Assembly: GCF_001613245.1 (NCBI RefSeq)
Contig: NZ_BDBZ01000030.1
Span: forward strand, 94,299 to 158,298
Length of the DNA stretch: 64,000 nucleotides
From: Nocardia speluncae NBRC 108251
Lineage (GTDB): Bacteria; Actinomycetota; Actinomycetes; Mycobacteriales; Mycobacteriaceae
Reading direction: 5' to 3'
Position 1 is the stretch's first letter; every line of letters begins with the position of its first letter. The notes below the pieces were generated by a model that was not told the DNA's origin, did not search any database, and was given only the letters and a program-made list of their open reading frames with translations. Shown here piece after piece: positions 51,349-59,665 of this stretch. The position numbers were made by a program, and so were the translations under genes.

Positions 51349-52065
51349 TCAGCGTAGGCGCGCAAGCCGGGTGAGTTCGGCGGCCAGACCGGAATCGCCG
51401 AACGGTGCGAGCGACAGATCGGCACCGGCGGCCAGAAGATAGCGGCCGTCGCCGGTGAAATCCAGCCAGGTGCGGTGGATCGGTGGCGGTGACATCGGAT
51501 TCTCCGGTGCGATCGTGATGGTGAAGAATCCGCGGGCATCGATCGGCCGGTGCAGCGCTTCTCGCAGCCGTCGCGCCCGGATCTCCGCGGCATCGGCCGC
51601 GCCGGGGCCCTGCTCCGGGCAGAGCACCGCGGCGCGTGGTTCGCGCATGGCGGGCAGGCGCCCGGCCCGAGCCGGGCCCAAGGTGCTGACCAGATGTTTG
51701 CCCACGGTCCGCGCATGGCAGGCGATCAGGGTGATCGCCTCGTTCTGCGCGCGTACCAGCGCACCCCAGTTGCCGAACCCGACCGCGACCGCGAGCACTG
51801 GATCGCCACGATGGCCGGAACCGTCGAAATCGTCCCCGAATACGGTCACCCGGGTGACATCGGTCCGGGCGAGGAACCGCAGAGTTCCGGTGAGGTCGGG
51901 GTCGCCGTTGGGCGGGAACCGGTGTTCCAACTCCAGTGCCGACCGCTCGCTCTCGGTGGCCGCGGTGGCCCGCGGCGCCAGATCGATGGGATGGGGCCGC
52001 CGGTCGAGTCCTGTCTCGGTCTGCCAGATGTAGCTGAACTCGTCCGGCGTGAACACCCATTCCAT
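51349..52065 (-). CDS. EspG-like ESX secretion chaperone
   Basis: The 238-residue protein opens MEWVFTPDEFSYIWQTETGL, the hallmark of actinobacterial EspG proteins (PF14011), followed by NGDPDLTGTLRFLARTD, VAVGFGNWGALVRAQNEAITL and the C-terminal GDGRYLLAAGADLSLAPF. EspG chaperones bind the tip of PE-PPE heterodimers before ESX export. The ATG overlaps the stop of the PPE-like gene by one base (TGATG), so it is coupled to its probable client. An open frame continues upstream of the ATG in the Pro-rich gene region but is not part of this gene. Confidence 0.85.
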   Translation of the reverse strand: MEWVFTPDEFSYIWQTETGLDRRPHPIDLAPRATAATESERSALELEHRFPPNGDPDLTGTLRFLARTDVTRVTVFGDDFDGSGHRGDPVLAVAVGFGNWGALVRAQNEAITLIACHARTVGKHLVSTLGPARAGRLPAMREPRAAVLCPEQGPGAADAAEIRARRLREALHRPIDARGFFTITIAPENPMSPPPIHRTWLDFTGDGRYLLAAGADLSLAPFGDSGLAAELTRLARLR

Positions 52066-54071
52066 CAGCGGCTCCCGCCACCCGGATCGCCGCGTTCGGC
52101 TCGTTCCGATTCGGTGTATTCGCCGAGAACGGGGGGCACCCTGGGATCGGTCGCGGTCAATTCCTCGTTCGGTGCGTGCAGATAGTCGGGGCTGGCCCGC
52201 TCGGAATCGGCCGGGCGGGATGGAAGTGCACCGGCGGTGGATGGCACCGGCACGCCCGTGGGTAGCGGGCGGACCGGTCGCTGCCCGGAATGCTCGTGTG
52301 CTTCCGCTGTAGAACCGTTCGGGCCCGTTCCTGCGGGGTCGAGCGCTTCGCGCTCCGCGGGCAACGGGGGATGGACCACCGGATCGGTATGGCCGGCCGG
52401 GGTCCGGACGGACGGGTCGGGGGAATAGGGGACAGTCGCCGGCTCGGGGCCGGCGGACGAACCTGATGTCGTGGGCGCTCGGACTACCGGTATATCGGGT
52501 CCAGGGGGTCCCGATCCTGTGCAAGCCGGAGTGTGCGGGCCATCTGGGTAGTCCGGCCCCGATTCTGGGTGTGGCGGGCTGCCGCACTCGATGCGGCTCG
52601 GGCCTTCCCACTCCACCTCGCACGGAGGGGCCTGCTCGATGGACGGCGTGGTTCCCACCCCAGCAGGGGAGCTCCCGGTTCCGGCGGGCAGTGGATTTCC
52701 GGCTCCGGTGGCGGCCGAGGTGCCGGATACGGGTGTCGTGGCGCCCGGTGCGTAGCCGGGTGGTGTGGCCGGGGCTACTCCTGGTCCGCCGGTGAAGGTG
52801 GGCGGGACGCCCGGTGCCGGACGGTGTTGTGGCGTATTGGTGCCCGGTGCGTGCGCGGGCCCCGGAGTGCCGCCGGTCGAACCGCTGTGGCCCGGTGCAG
52901 AGCCACCACCCGTAGCGCCGGGCGGCGGTGCGGCGGGAACAGGTCCGGCCGGGACCGGGGTGACTGGGCCGCTGGTGGGGGGACTCGCCGGTGAGCGCGG
53001 TGAATGGTCGGCCGGGACTGTTCCGCGGTCGCCCGGGGCCGAGGAGGGTGCCACGGCGGGTTCCGAACGTGCGGGCCGGGTCTCCGACGCAGACTCGGCA
53101 GCGGGTGCAGTACCGGCCGCAGGCACGGCCGGGTGGTGGGGGGAATCGGGGGCCCGAGTGTTGTCCGGCTGTGGAGGTTCGGCCGGAGGGCTCGAGGTGT
53201 CCGCGGGGGTGCCTGCTTGCGGTGAAGAGTCGGACGGGGCACCCGCCGGTTGCGATTCGGTTTCCGTGGTGGTGGGCGTGGATGCCGAATCGTTGCCGAG
53301 CGAAGGTTGCGGCCCGTCCCCGGCTCGGCCGGGCACGGTGACGGGGGCTCTGGCCCCATCGATATGCGAAGTCGTGGATCCCGGCGCATCGGTTTCCGGC
53401 GATTCGGGGTCCGTTCCGGCGGCTGCTCCGGGGCCCGTGCTCGGTGCTGTGTCCGGGCCCCGTCCCGAAACCGCCGGTGTACCCGAGCTTTCCGATGCCG
53501 TGGCGACCACGGCCGGAAACCGGGGAACGCTGTCGCCGCTCGCCGGGATGGTCGGGTTGTAACCGAAGGTCATGGCGTCCTGGGCGGAGGCTGTCGCTGC
53601 GGCCGTCGCGAGGTTGTAGGCCGTACGCCGCTGCGCTCCGGTGGCCGCCTCGACGGCGGAATCCGGATCCGGCCGGTACGGTTGCGGTAGCCGTGGGACG
53701 GCCGCCCGGACCGATTCGGCGGCATCGGAATTCGCCGTCATGAGCTGCCGGAGCGCCCGGCAGACTTCGACCGTGTCGTCACCGGCCTGCACGAGGGCGG
53801 TCGCGGCCTGCATCGCGGCCGCTGCCGCGACACCGGACCATTCGCTGGACAGCCGGGTGAGTTCGCGGGCGTGCTCGTCGAATGCCGATTCCACTGTGTC
53901 GGCGGTACGACCCCACGCATCGGCTACCCGGCGTAGCTCGGCCGGTGCCAGCCGCTCGCGTGCGAGGTCCCAGATCTGCTGATGGGTATAGGCGTCGAAC
54001 ACTTCACGATCCGGTACATAGGCCGGATCGGTGCCGGTCCTCGCTGTACCGGCCTGTCCCTGATACGTCAC
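52065..54071 (-). CDS. PPE/WXG-like protein with long Pro/Thr/Ser-rich tail
   Basis: A 668-residue protein. Residues 1 to ~155 form a helical domain: YTHQQIWDLARERLAPAELR, then DTVESAFDEHARELTRLSSE ending in the WxG turn SEWSGVAAAAAM, like PPE and WXG proteins. The rest, about 470 residues, is low-complexity Pro, Thr, Ser, Gly and Ala (PSTGPGAAAGTDPESPET, GTAPAAESASETRPARSE) without obvious repeats, suggesting an extended surface or cell-wall segment. AAGGGGG precedes the GTG. It lies between an EspC-like and an EspG-like gene. Secretion is inferred; there is no signal peptide. Confidence 0.8.
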   Translation of the reverse strand: MTYQGQAGTARTGTDPAYVPDREVFDAYTHQQIWDLARERLAPAELRRVADAWGRTADTVESAFDEHARELTRLSSEWSGVAAAAAMQAATALVQAGDDTVEVCRALRQLMTANSDAAESVRAAVPRLPQPYRPDPDSAVEAATGAQRRTAYNLATAAATASAQDAMTFGYNPTIPASGDSVPRFPAVVATASESSGTPAVSGRGPDTAPSTGPGAAAGTDPESPETDAPGSTTSHIDGARAPVTVPGRAGDGPQPSLGNDSASTPTTTETESQPAGAPSDSSPQAGTPADTSSPPAEPPQPDNTRAPDSPHHPAVPAAGTAPAAESASETRPARSEPAVAPSSAPGDRGTVPADHSPRSPASPPTSGPVTPVPAGPVPAAPPPGATGGGSAPGHSGSTGGTPGPAHAPGTNTPQHRPAPGVPPTFTGGPGVAPATPPGYAPGATTPVSGTSAATGAGNPLPAGTGSSPAGVGTTPSIEQAPPCEVEWEGPSRIECGSPPHPESGPDYPDGPHTPACTGSGPPGPDIPVVRAPTTSGSSAGPEPATVPYSPDPSVRTPAGHTDPVVHPPLPAEREALDPAGTGPNGSTAEAHEHSGQRPVRPLPTGVPVPSTAGALPSRPADSERASPDYLHAPNEELTATDPRVPPVLGEYTESERAERGDPGGGSR

Positions 54072-54175
54072 GGTCGGCCCCCTTGCCTGTCGGTCCGCGA
54101 CCGCCGAAAACACGACCCGGACCGGATGGTTTCAATTCGTTTGCACCCCTGCGTGATTCGATATGATGCCGTACT

Positions 54176-54550
54176 TCAGGGGGTAACCGCCACCGCGGCG
54201 GCCAGAGCAGCGCCGTTTGCCGCATCGGCCTCTTCGAACAGTGCCGCCGCGGCCAGGTAGGCCGCCTTGTGCCGGAGGGTGGCCTGTTCGAAGGCGTCGA
54301 GTACCTCGAGGTACTCCCGGCCCTTCGCGTCGAAGCCGGCGGTCAGTGCCCGTCCCGAGGGAAGGTCCGGAAATCCCGACACCCGGGTGAGGTCTGCGGC
54401 GTCGGTTCTGGCCTGCTGCACTCGTTCCACGAGCCGATCACAAGAGGCGGCGAGTTCCCGGGCCGCATCCGCCGACATATGGAATTCTCCGGACCGGGCC
54501 GCTTCGTGCAGCCGAATCCCCGCCTGCTGTCCCAGATCTGGTACGGACAT
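54176..54550 (-). CDS. EspC-like small ESX-associated protein
   Basis: A 124-residue helical protein (MSVPDLGQQAGIRLHEAARS). It holds two predicted helices (FHMSADAARELAASCDRLVE and TLRHKAAYLAAAALFEEADA) and no WxG, similar to small ESX-associated proteins of Nocardia that pair with PPE-like partners. GGGGGAAG precedes the ATG. An open frame extends upstream but is unsupported. First gene of the three-gene operon ending with EspG. Confidence 0.7.
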   Translation of the reverse strand: MSVPDLGQQAGIRLHEAARSGEFHMSADAARELAASCDRLVERVQQARTDAADLTRVSGFPDLPSGRALTAGFDAKGREYLEVLDAFEQATLRHKAAYLAAAALFEEADAANGAALAAAVAVTP

Positions 54551-54693
54551 CGTCTTCCCCCTTCGGACTCCCCGCCTCGTGGTCGGAGCATAGCAGCGGA
54601 AATGGTCCCGGACCAGGGTCGATGTATCCGGGATGTGGGGTTGCGCCGGGGTCCGGTGGTCTCGGCGGAAGCGCGCACCGGTTCTCCGTGACA

Positions 54694-54779
54694 TCCGGGG
54701 AAATATTGTCCGGATAATTCCGGACAATTATTCGCCATCCGGCTCCGGGAGATATTCCCCGGAAATTTGCGGGGAATAT
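54694..54779. repeat. Cluster of nested hairpins
   Basis: ATTGTCCGGA and TCCGGACAAT form a perfect 10-bp stem with a TAAT loop (54705-54728). ATATTCCCCG and CGGGGAATAT form a second 10-bp stem (54752-54779). The flanking CCGGGGAAATAT (54694-54706) is complementary to part of the second hairpin, so alternative pairings exist. The stretch is AT-richer than its surroundings and lies in the intergenic region upstream of both the ESX operon and the leader-ROK genes. Confidence 0.7.
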
Positions 54780-54986
54780 GTGGCGCTCGGCGCAGGTGAT
54801 TCACCACGTGTTTGCCGATATCGGCCGACAGGCTGATACAACCCTGCGCGACGACGTCCGGCGACGCATTCTCCCGGCCGCCGGGTCCGGACGGGGCGGC
54901 TGATGCACTGCTGCCGACGACTCGCCTGGAATGCGCATCTGAGCTGGGGAAACGCCCGGGTGTTGGAACTGGCGTGAACGAATCTC

Positions 54987-55016
54987 TTGGTGCGGCGCCG
55001 TGCCGGGTGTTAATTT
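54987..55016 (+). promoter_or_regulatory. Predicted promoter of the leader peptide
   Basis: TTGGTG (-35-like, 54987-54992) and TAATTT (-10-like, 55011-55016) are separated by 18 bases. The -10 ends 7 bases before the ATG at 55024, so the transcript would start at or next to that ATG and be leaderless. Confidence 0.5.
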
Positions 55017-55023
55017 ATTCGTT

Positions 55024-55131
55024 ATGTCTACCAGCGGCACCAAACCGAAGCCGGTCACATATGTGACCGCCGCGCTCGGTCTGCGCTTGCCGCTCACCCG
55101 TGAGTTGTGTTGCTCCCGCCGCCGCGGTTGA
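55024..55131 (+). CDS. Candidate leaderless Cys-Cys leader peptide
   Basis: A 35-codon frame begins MSTSGTKPKPVTYVTAALGL and ends PLTRELCCSRRRG. There is no ribosome binding site, but the promoter spacing predicts a leaderless mRNA. Adjacent cysteines followed by Arg near the end resemble actinobacterial cysteine-responsive attenuator peptides, in which slow decoding of Cys codons alters expression of the next gene. The ROK regulator starts 79 bp downstream, with a TCCGGCG/CGCCGGA hairpin in between. It is too short for most gene finders; translation is inferred. Confidence 0.5.
   Translation: MSTSGTKPKPVTYVTAALGLRLPLTRELCCSRRRG
55052..55069. promoter_or_regulatory. 18-bp perfect palindrome inside the leader frame
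   Basis: CGGTCACATATGTGACCG is fully self-complementary and lies about 30-45 bp downstream of the predicted transcription start, where a bound repressor would block elongation or an RNA hairpin could form. It overlaps the codons PVTYVT of the leader peptide. Confidence 0.5.
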
Positions 55132-55210
55132 GCGATTTCGATCCACTCGCCGCCTCGTTGCTGCACCTGTAGGCATATCCGGCGCACGCCGGAATAATCG
55201 AGGAAATCAT

Positions 55211-56491
55211 ATGGCTGTCCGCACCGCCGAACGCATCGCGTCGCAGGCTCCCACCACCCGTACCCGTGCTCCCCGCCCTGTCGTCCCCCCGGACCTGCGG
55301 ATCTCCGATAATCCCGCCGCCGCCGTGCTGCGGTCGGCCACCACCGGCCCGGTGTTCCGTGATACAACCGCCCGCGCCACCGGGTTGAGTATCGCCACCG
55401 TCAACCGCCAGGTTTCCGCGCTGCTCACCGCCGGACTGCTACGCGAGCGTGCCGACCTCACCGCCTCCGGTGCGGTGGGCCGGCCCCGCGTTCCGTTCGA
55501 GGTGGATATCGACACCTTCGGGACCCTGGGCGTGCATATCGGATCCACCTCCACCCGAATCGTGGTCGCCGACCTGCGTGGGCGAATCCTCGGCGGTCTC
55601 ACCATCGCCACTCCGCAAACCGGTCAGGAATTCGCAGTCAAAACCGTCGCGTACAGTGCGAAGTCCTTCCTGCAGCGGTGGTACCGGCGCACTCCGTTAT
55701 GGGTCGGGGTGGCGATCGGCGGCCGGGTCGATCCGAGTACCGGCGTGGTCGACCATTCGAAGCTCGGCTGGCAGGCGGCGCCGGTCGGCGCGGTATTCAG
55801 TGAGGTGCTCGGGCTACCGATTTCGGTGGCGCCCCACGTCGAGGCGATGGCGGCCGCGGAGCTGTTGTTACCCGGCGTACAGCAGGATTCGGCCGACGCC
55901 CCCGAACAGGGGCACGCGCACGGCAGCAGCCTGTACTTCTATGTCCGTGAGATGGTGGGTATCTCGGTGACGCTGGACGGTCGCGTGCACACCCCGAGCA
56001 ATGGGCCGGGTTCGATCGCGCATCTACCGACCGGCTCGGAGGTCGAATGCCAGTGCGGCCGGCGCGGCTGCTTGGAGGCCACTGTCGGTGATCGCGCGCT
56101 ACACGCCCGCGCGGTGGGCCGCGGAATCATTCCCGCACACAACGGAAAAGCCAGTTCGACCATCGGCGATCTGTATCGCGCCGCGGCCGGTGGTTCGGAA
56201 CCGGCCCGCGAGCTGCTCGCCGACCGCGCCACCGTTCTCGGGCAGACGGTCGCTTTGGTGCGGGATATGCTCAACCCGGACCGCGTGGTGCTCGGCGGGC
56301 AGGCCTTCACCACTTACCGTCCCGGCCTGGCGCATGTGGCGCGTTCGTTCAACGAGGCGACGGTACTGCCGCCCACCGATATCCGGGTCACCGGCTACGC
56401 GTCGAAGGTGCAGGAGTTCGCGGCCGTGGTCGCTTCGCTGAGCGCTCTGTACGCCGACCCCGTCGCCGCGCTGCGCCGTATCCAGGCTTGA
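55211..56491 (+). CDS. ROK family transcriptional regulator (SsuR-like?)
   Basis: A 426-residue NagC/XylR-type protein. The N-terminal winged helix is DTTARATGLSIATVNRQVSA; the ROK sugar-kinase fold follows with GVHIGSTSTRIVVADLRGRI and GVAIGGRVDPSTG. The zinc-type cysteines in EVECQCGRRGCLEA are retained. The ATP-phosphate DxGxT motif is altered (HIGSTST), so it is a regulator rather than a kinase. GAGGAAA precedes the ATG. In Corynebacterium the ROK regulator SsuR activates sulfonate use when sulfur is low; a Cys-Cys leader upstream would fit that role, but the link is inference. Confidence 0.88.
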   Translation: MAVRTAERIASQAPTTRTRAPRPVVPPDLRISDNPAAAVLRSATTGPVFRDTTARATGLSIATVNRQVSALLTAGLLRERADLTASGAVGRPRVPFEVDIDTFGTLGVHIGSTSTRIVVADLRGRILGGLTIATPQTGQEFAVKTVAYSAKSFLQRWYRRTPLWVGVAIGGRVDPSTGVVDHSKLGWQAAPVGAVFSEVLGLPISVAPHVEAMAAAELLLPGVQQDSADAPEQGHAHGSSLYFYVREMVGISVTLDGRVHTPSNGPGSIAHLPTGSEVECQCGRRGCLEATVGDRALHARAVGRGIIPAHNGKASSTIGDLYRAAAGGSEPARELLADRATVLGQTVALVRDMLNPDRVVLGGQAFTTYRPGLAHVARSFNEATVLPPTDIRVTGYASKVQEFAAVVASLSALYADPVAALRRIQA

Positions 56492-56726
56492 AGCGTGTCC
56501 GATAACTCCTACGGGCTATCGGACTCTGCACTTCTCGGGCGTCGTCGGTCCGGCGGGTGAATGCCGTTTTTCGCGTGGGACCGACTTGCCCCGCCGAAAG
56601 TGCCCGGGTCCGGGCCCGACGGTACGGAAGCGACAACCGAACCTCGGATACCGGTATAGGCAGGGCTGGTATCCGCGAACCCGGCCGGTGCGGAATACGA
56701 GCGGCGGCCGGCGCCCCCCGGCGGCA

Positions 56727-56756
56727 CCGGCTCCGGTCGTCTACGACCGGAGCCGG
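56727..56756 (+). terminator. Strong hairpin downstream of ROK gene
   Basis: A perfect 14-bp stem (CCGGCTCCGGTCGT with ACGACCGGAGCCGG) with a two-base loop, 236 bp after the ROK stop. The interval 56492-56726 holds no recognisable gene. Confidence 0.65.
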
Positions 56757-56799
56757 GAACGGATAGCGCAAGGATTGCCGGTCGCCGTCCAGAAGGACC

Positions 56800-56831
56800 G
56801 CGACCCCCGCACGTCAGCGTGCGGGGGTCGC
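56800..56831 (-). terminator. Terminator for the DUF2207 gene
   Basis: A perfect 14-bp stem (GCGACCCCCGCACG with CGTGCGGGGGTCGC) and four-base loop, 5 bp past the stop of the minus-strand gene. Confidence 0.8.
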
Positions 56832-56836
56832 GCACG

Positions 56837-58435
56837 TCAACGTGCCGAGAACACACCTTCCACCGCGGTGATGAAGTACGGGAAGTGTCCGGCGAACCGA
56901 TGCAGGTCGCGGTCGCCCTCGAAACCGCCGAACCAGTACAGACCGGGATCGTCGTCGGCGGACGGGTCGATATCGCGGAACGTGCGCACCCAGTTGTCGG
57001 CGCGGCTCCAGACGATCATGTACGGCAGTCCGCGGGAGAACACCAGTTCCCGGTCGCCTGCGGGGATCTGCGCGCTGTTCACCTGTTCCAGGCCCTGCTG
57101 CAATCCGCGCACCTGTCCGGTGAGTGAGCGCCCGTAAGCGGTGCGGGCCGGCAGGAAACGCTGGGCCGCGAGCAGTGCGGCGCCGGCGATCACGATCGCG
57201 ATGCCTACCAGTGCGTGTCCGGAAAGCAGTGCCGCGGCAACGGTCACCCCGGCGCCGAGCACTATGAGGGCTCCGCCGAGCCAGAGCGGTATGCGACGGC
57301 GGGACGGGTCGATGAACGCGCCGCGTTCGACCGCGTCGGTGAGCATGGTGTGGCGGAGTGATTCGATCGGAAGCCGGCCGGGGGCACTCAGATCGGCCAC
57401 CGTGACCTCATGGGTCCCCGCGGGGAGCAGGGCGTCGTAGACCGCACGCTCGTACGGCCGCAGCTGTTCATCGGCCGGGTTGACCCGGATCATCCGCCAC
57501 TGGGTTTCGCCGATGCGCCCGATCCAGAGGTAGTTGCGCACCGCCAGGTCGACGACCGTGGCGGCGATATCGGTGGTGTCGGCGTGCCCGTCGAGCAGAA
57601 CTCCCGCTTCGCCGGGGAGCAGGCCCGCGGGGGAGCTGAACTGGGTGCGGCCCTCGGCGTGGACCAGTGGCTGCGCCGGTTCGGCGGCAGCTGTCTGCCG
57701 GCGTGCCCAGACGATGTAGCCGGCGAGCCCCGCCGACGCGGCAAGCAGTAGGGCGAAAGCGACGAGGACCGGACCGGTGATCGCGAAAGGCGAGTCGCCG
57801 GGACCGCTGATATCGGCGTTCGACGCTACGGTGCCGGGCGGGATCTGCAGCGTGAGATCGACCGATTCGCCCTTGCGTAGGTTTGTCTGGTCCAGGTACA
57901 GCACCCCGTCGGGTTCGATGCGCACCTGGGCGCAGGGCCGCGTGCTACCGATCGGCCCGAGCAGGCATTCCACGATGCCCATCTCGAAACTCGGGCTGAT
58001 CAGCGTGGCGTGGATTTCGGCGATATCGACGTTGAGCACCCCGAACCAGCGGAACACCTGGCTGCCCTCGGCGTCGCTGACCGTGTTCTGCACCGAGTAG
58101 CGGAAAGTCGACTCGCCGGGCCCGGCCTCGATGGTGAACAGGTCACCGGCTACCTGTGCGGTTCCGGGGCCGGTCGTTTCGATATCGGTGACCGCGAACC
58201 TGCGTTCGGAATCCTCGCTGATCTGCACCCGCAGCGGCAGGGACATGGTGAATTGTTCACCGGGTGGGACGGTAACCCGCTCGGTCACTTCGAGAACGCC
58301 CTCGCGGCTGAGGGTCATATCCAAGTTCAGGATCACACCGGCGGGATCCTGGGCCCGGGCGGTGGGCGTGAACAGGGTGAACAATCCGGTCAGTGCAACT
58401 AGTAGCGCCGCGGCGCCCCCCCGAAAAGTGAGCAT
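56837..58435 (-). CDS. DUF2207 domain membrane protein
   Basis: A 532-residue protein with a signal peptide (MLTFRGGAAALLVALTGLFT, cleavage near ARAQ). An extracytoplasmic beta-rich DUF2207 domain covers residues ~30-215 (LNLDMTLSREGVLEVTERVT, STFRYSVQNTVSDAEGSQVF, with two Cys). A transmembrane helix (VLVAFALLLAASAGLAGYIVW), a cytoplasmic winged-helix-like segment (AVYDALLPAGTHEVTVADLS) and two more helices near residues 390-435 follow. The C-terminus is usually Gly/Ser-rich in this family but not here. Function is unknown in bacteria. It is divergent from the zinc peptidase gene. Confidence 0.88.
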   Translation of the reverse strand: MLTFRGGAAALLVALTGLFTLFTPTARAQDPAGVILNLDMTLSREGVLEVTERVTVPPGEQFTMSLPLRVQISEDSERRFAVTDIETTGPGTAQVAGDLFTIEAGPGESTFRYSVQNTVSDAEGSQVFRWFGVLNVDIAEIHATLISPSFEMGIVECLLGPIGSTRPCAQVRIEPDGVLYLDQTNLRKGESVDLTLQIPPGTVASNADISGPGDSPFAITGPVLVAFALLLAASAGLAGYIVWARRQTAAAEPAQPLVHAEGRTQFSSPAGLLPGEAGVLLDGHADTTDIAATVVDLAVRNYLWIGRIGETQWRMIRVNPADEQLRPYERAVYDALLPAGTHEVTVADLSAPGRLPIESLRHTMLTDAVERGAFIDPSRRRIPLWLGGALIVLGAGVTVAAALLSGHALVGIAIVIAGAALLAAQRFLPARTAYGRSLTGQVRGLQQGLEQVNSAQIPAGDRELVFSRGLPYMIVWSRADNWVRTFRDIDPSADDDPGLYWFGGFEGDRDLHRFAGHFPYFITAVEGVFSAR

Positions 58436-58512
58436 GGTCCGTAACTTTAGACAGCTTGCTATCCTGCGTCAGCGGCTGTTGGCGTTCCGAGAATTCGAGA
58501 GGGACCGGGGGA

Positions 58513-59664
58513 GTGACTCGACCACCTTATGAACGTGGACCGGTTCCGCCTGGTAGACAGCCGATTCCACCGCACGGGCGACCACCTTACGGACCGCCGC
58601 CCGGCCGGCTGCAGCCGCCACCGCAGGGGGTGCGTCCGGGATACCCGGCCGCACCGGGGTATCCGCCGCCGCGGCCCGGCTACCCGCCGCGGCCGGGCCC
58701 GCCGCCGCAGCGCGGTCCGATACCGGGATACCGGCCGATCGTCGCTCCGCCCATGCCACCGCCCGTCCCGCAGCGGCCGCCGGGTGTTCGGCAGCCCCGG
58801 CCTCGGCGTGGTGGCGCCCGGACATTGTGGATATTGCTCGCGATCCTCGCATTCGTGGTGGCGGCATTGGTTCGCGGAGCATTGGATTCGGGTGGCTCGA
58901 GCGTGTTCGGGCCGCAGCCCGATCATGGTTACGACACGGGGGTGACCGGGCCGTCCGAAACCGGTACCAATCCGCTGCTCATCGATACCGGCGCGACTCT
59001 CGTCCCCGCCGACTGTCCCTACACCGAGTGGTCGACCGACGAGGAAACGGCCCGCGCCTTCTTCGGGAGCGCCGAGAAATGCCTGGAGGCGGCGTGGCAG
59101 CCGGTGCTGGAAGCCGCGGGGTTGCCGTTCGAACCGCCGACCATCGAGGTATCGGCCACCACCGAGGGCATATCCACCCCGTGCACCGGCTCGACCAGTA
59201 ATTTCGCCGCATTCTATTGTCCGGCCAACCGCACCGTGTATATGCCCATCAGCCAGCTGCAAACCGATTACTACGGGGACGACTGGGTGGTCTACCTGTC
59301 GGTTTTCGCCCATGAGTACGGCCACCACATCCAGAACCTGTCCGGCATCCTGCTCGCGGCCAACGGTGAACGTGTCGATGTGGGTGCGCAGAGCCCGGAC
59401 GGCCTGGCGTTGTCGCGGCGGGTCGAACTGCAGGCCAACTGTTTCGACGGTATGTACCTGGTGTCCTCGGCCGATGGTGGTTCGCTGACCGCCGAACAGA
59501 TGTCGCAGGCGCGCACCGATGCCGACAATCGTGGTGATCGAAGCGGTGATATGCGCGATCACGGCACGCCGGAGAACGGCGGGCGCTGGTTCGGGCTCGG
59601 TGTGGAGCACAATCGGACGGCCCAGTGCAATACCTTCACCGCACCGGACGATGCGGTGAGCTGA
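58513..59664 (+). CDS. Neutral zinc metallopeptidase (YpfJ family), membrane anchored
   Basis: A 383-residue protein. The first ~100 residues are Pro/Gly/Arg-rich (PGYPAAPGYPPPRPGYPP); one transmembrane helix (LWILLAILAFVVAALVRGAL) then anchors an outer domain of the PF04228 zinc peptidase family. The active site is VFAHEYGHHIQNLSG (HExxH) with RRVELQANCFDG supplying the third ligand Glu. Four Cys (DCPY, EKCLEA, TPCTG, FYCPAN) probably form disulfides outside the cell. It starts with GTG. Substrates are unknown. It is convergent with the TetR gene. Confidence 0.9.
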   Translation: MTRPPYERGPVPPGRQPIPPHGRPPYGPPPGRLQPPPQGVRPGYPAAPGYPPPRPGYPPRPGPPPQRGPIPGYRPIVAPPMPPPVPQRPPGVRQPRPRRGGARTLWILLAILAFVVAALVRGALDSGGSSVFGPQPDHGYDTGVTGPSETGTNPLLIDTGATLVPADCPYTEWSTDEETARAFFGSAEKCLEAAWQPVLEAAGLPFEPPTIEVSATTEGISTPCTGSTSNFAAFYCPANRTVYMPISQLQTDYYGDDWVVYLSVFAHEYGHHIQNLSGILLAANGERVDVGAQSPDGLALSRRVELQANCFDGMYLVSSADGGSLTAEQMSQARTDADNRGDRSGDMRDHGTPENGGRWFGLGVEHNRTAQCNTFTAPDDAVS

Positions 59665-59665
59665 A

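Noticed and set aside
51349..52623. 424-codon version of the EspG-like protein
   Set aside because: The extra N-terminal 186 codons lie in the Pro-rich gene in another frame and are Arg/Pro-rich without homology; EspG homology begins at the ATG at 52065.
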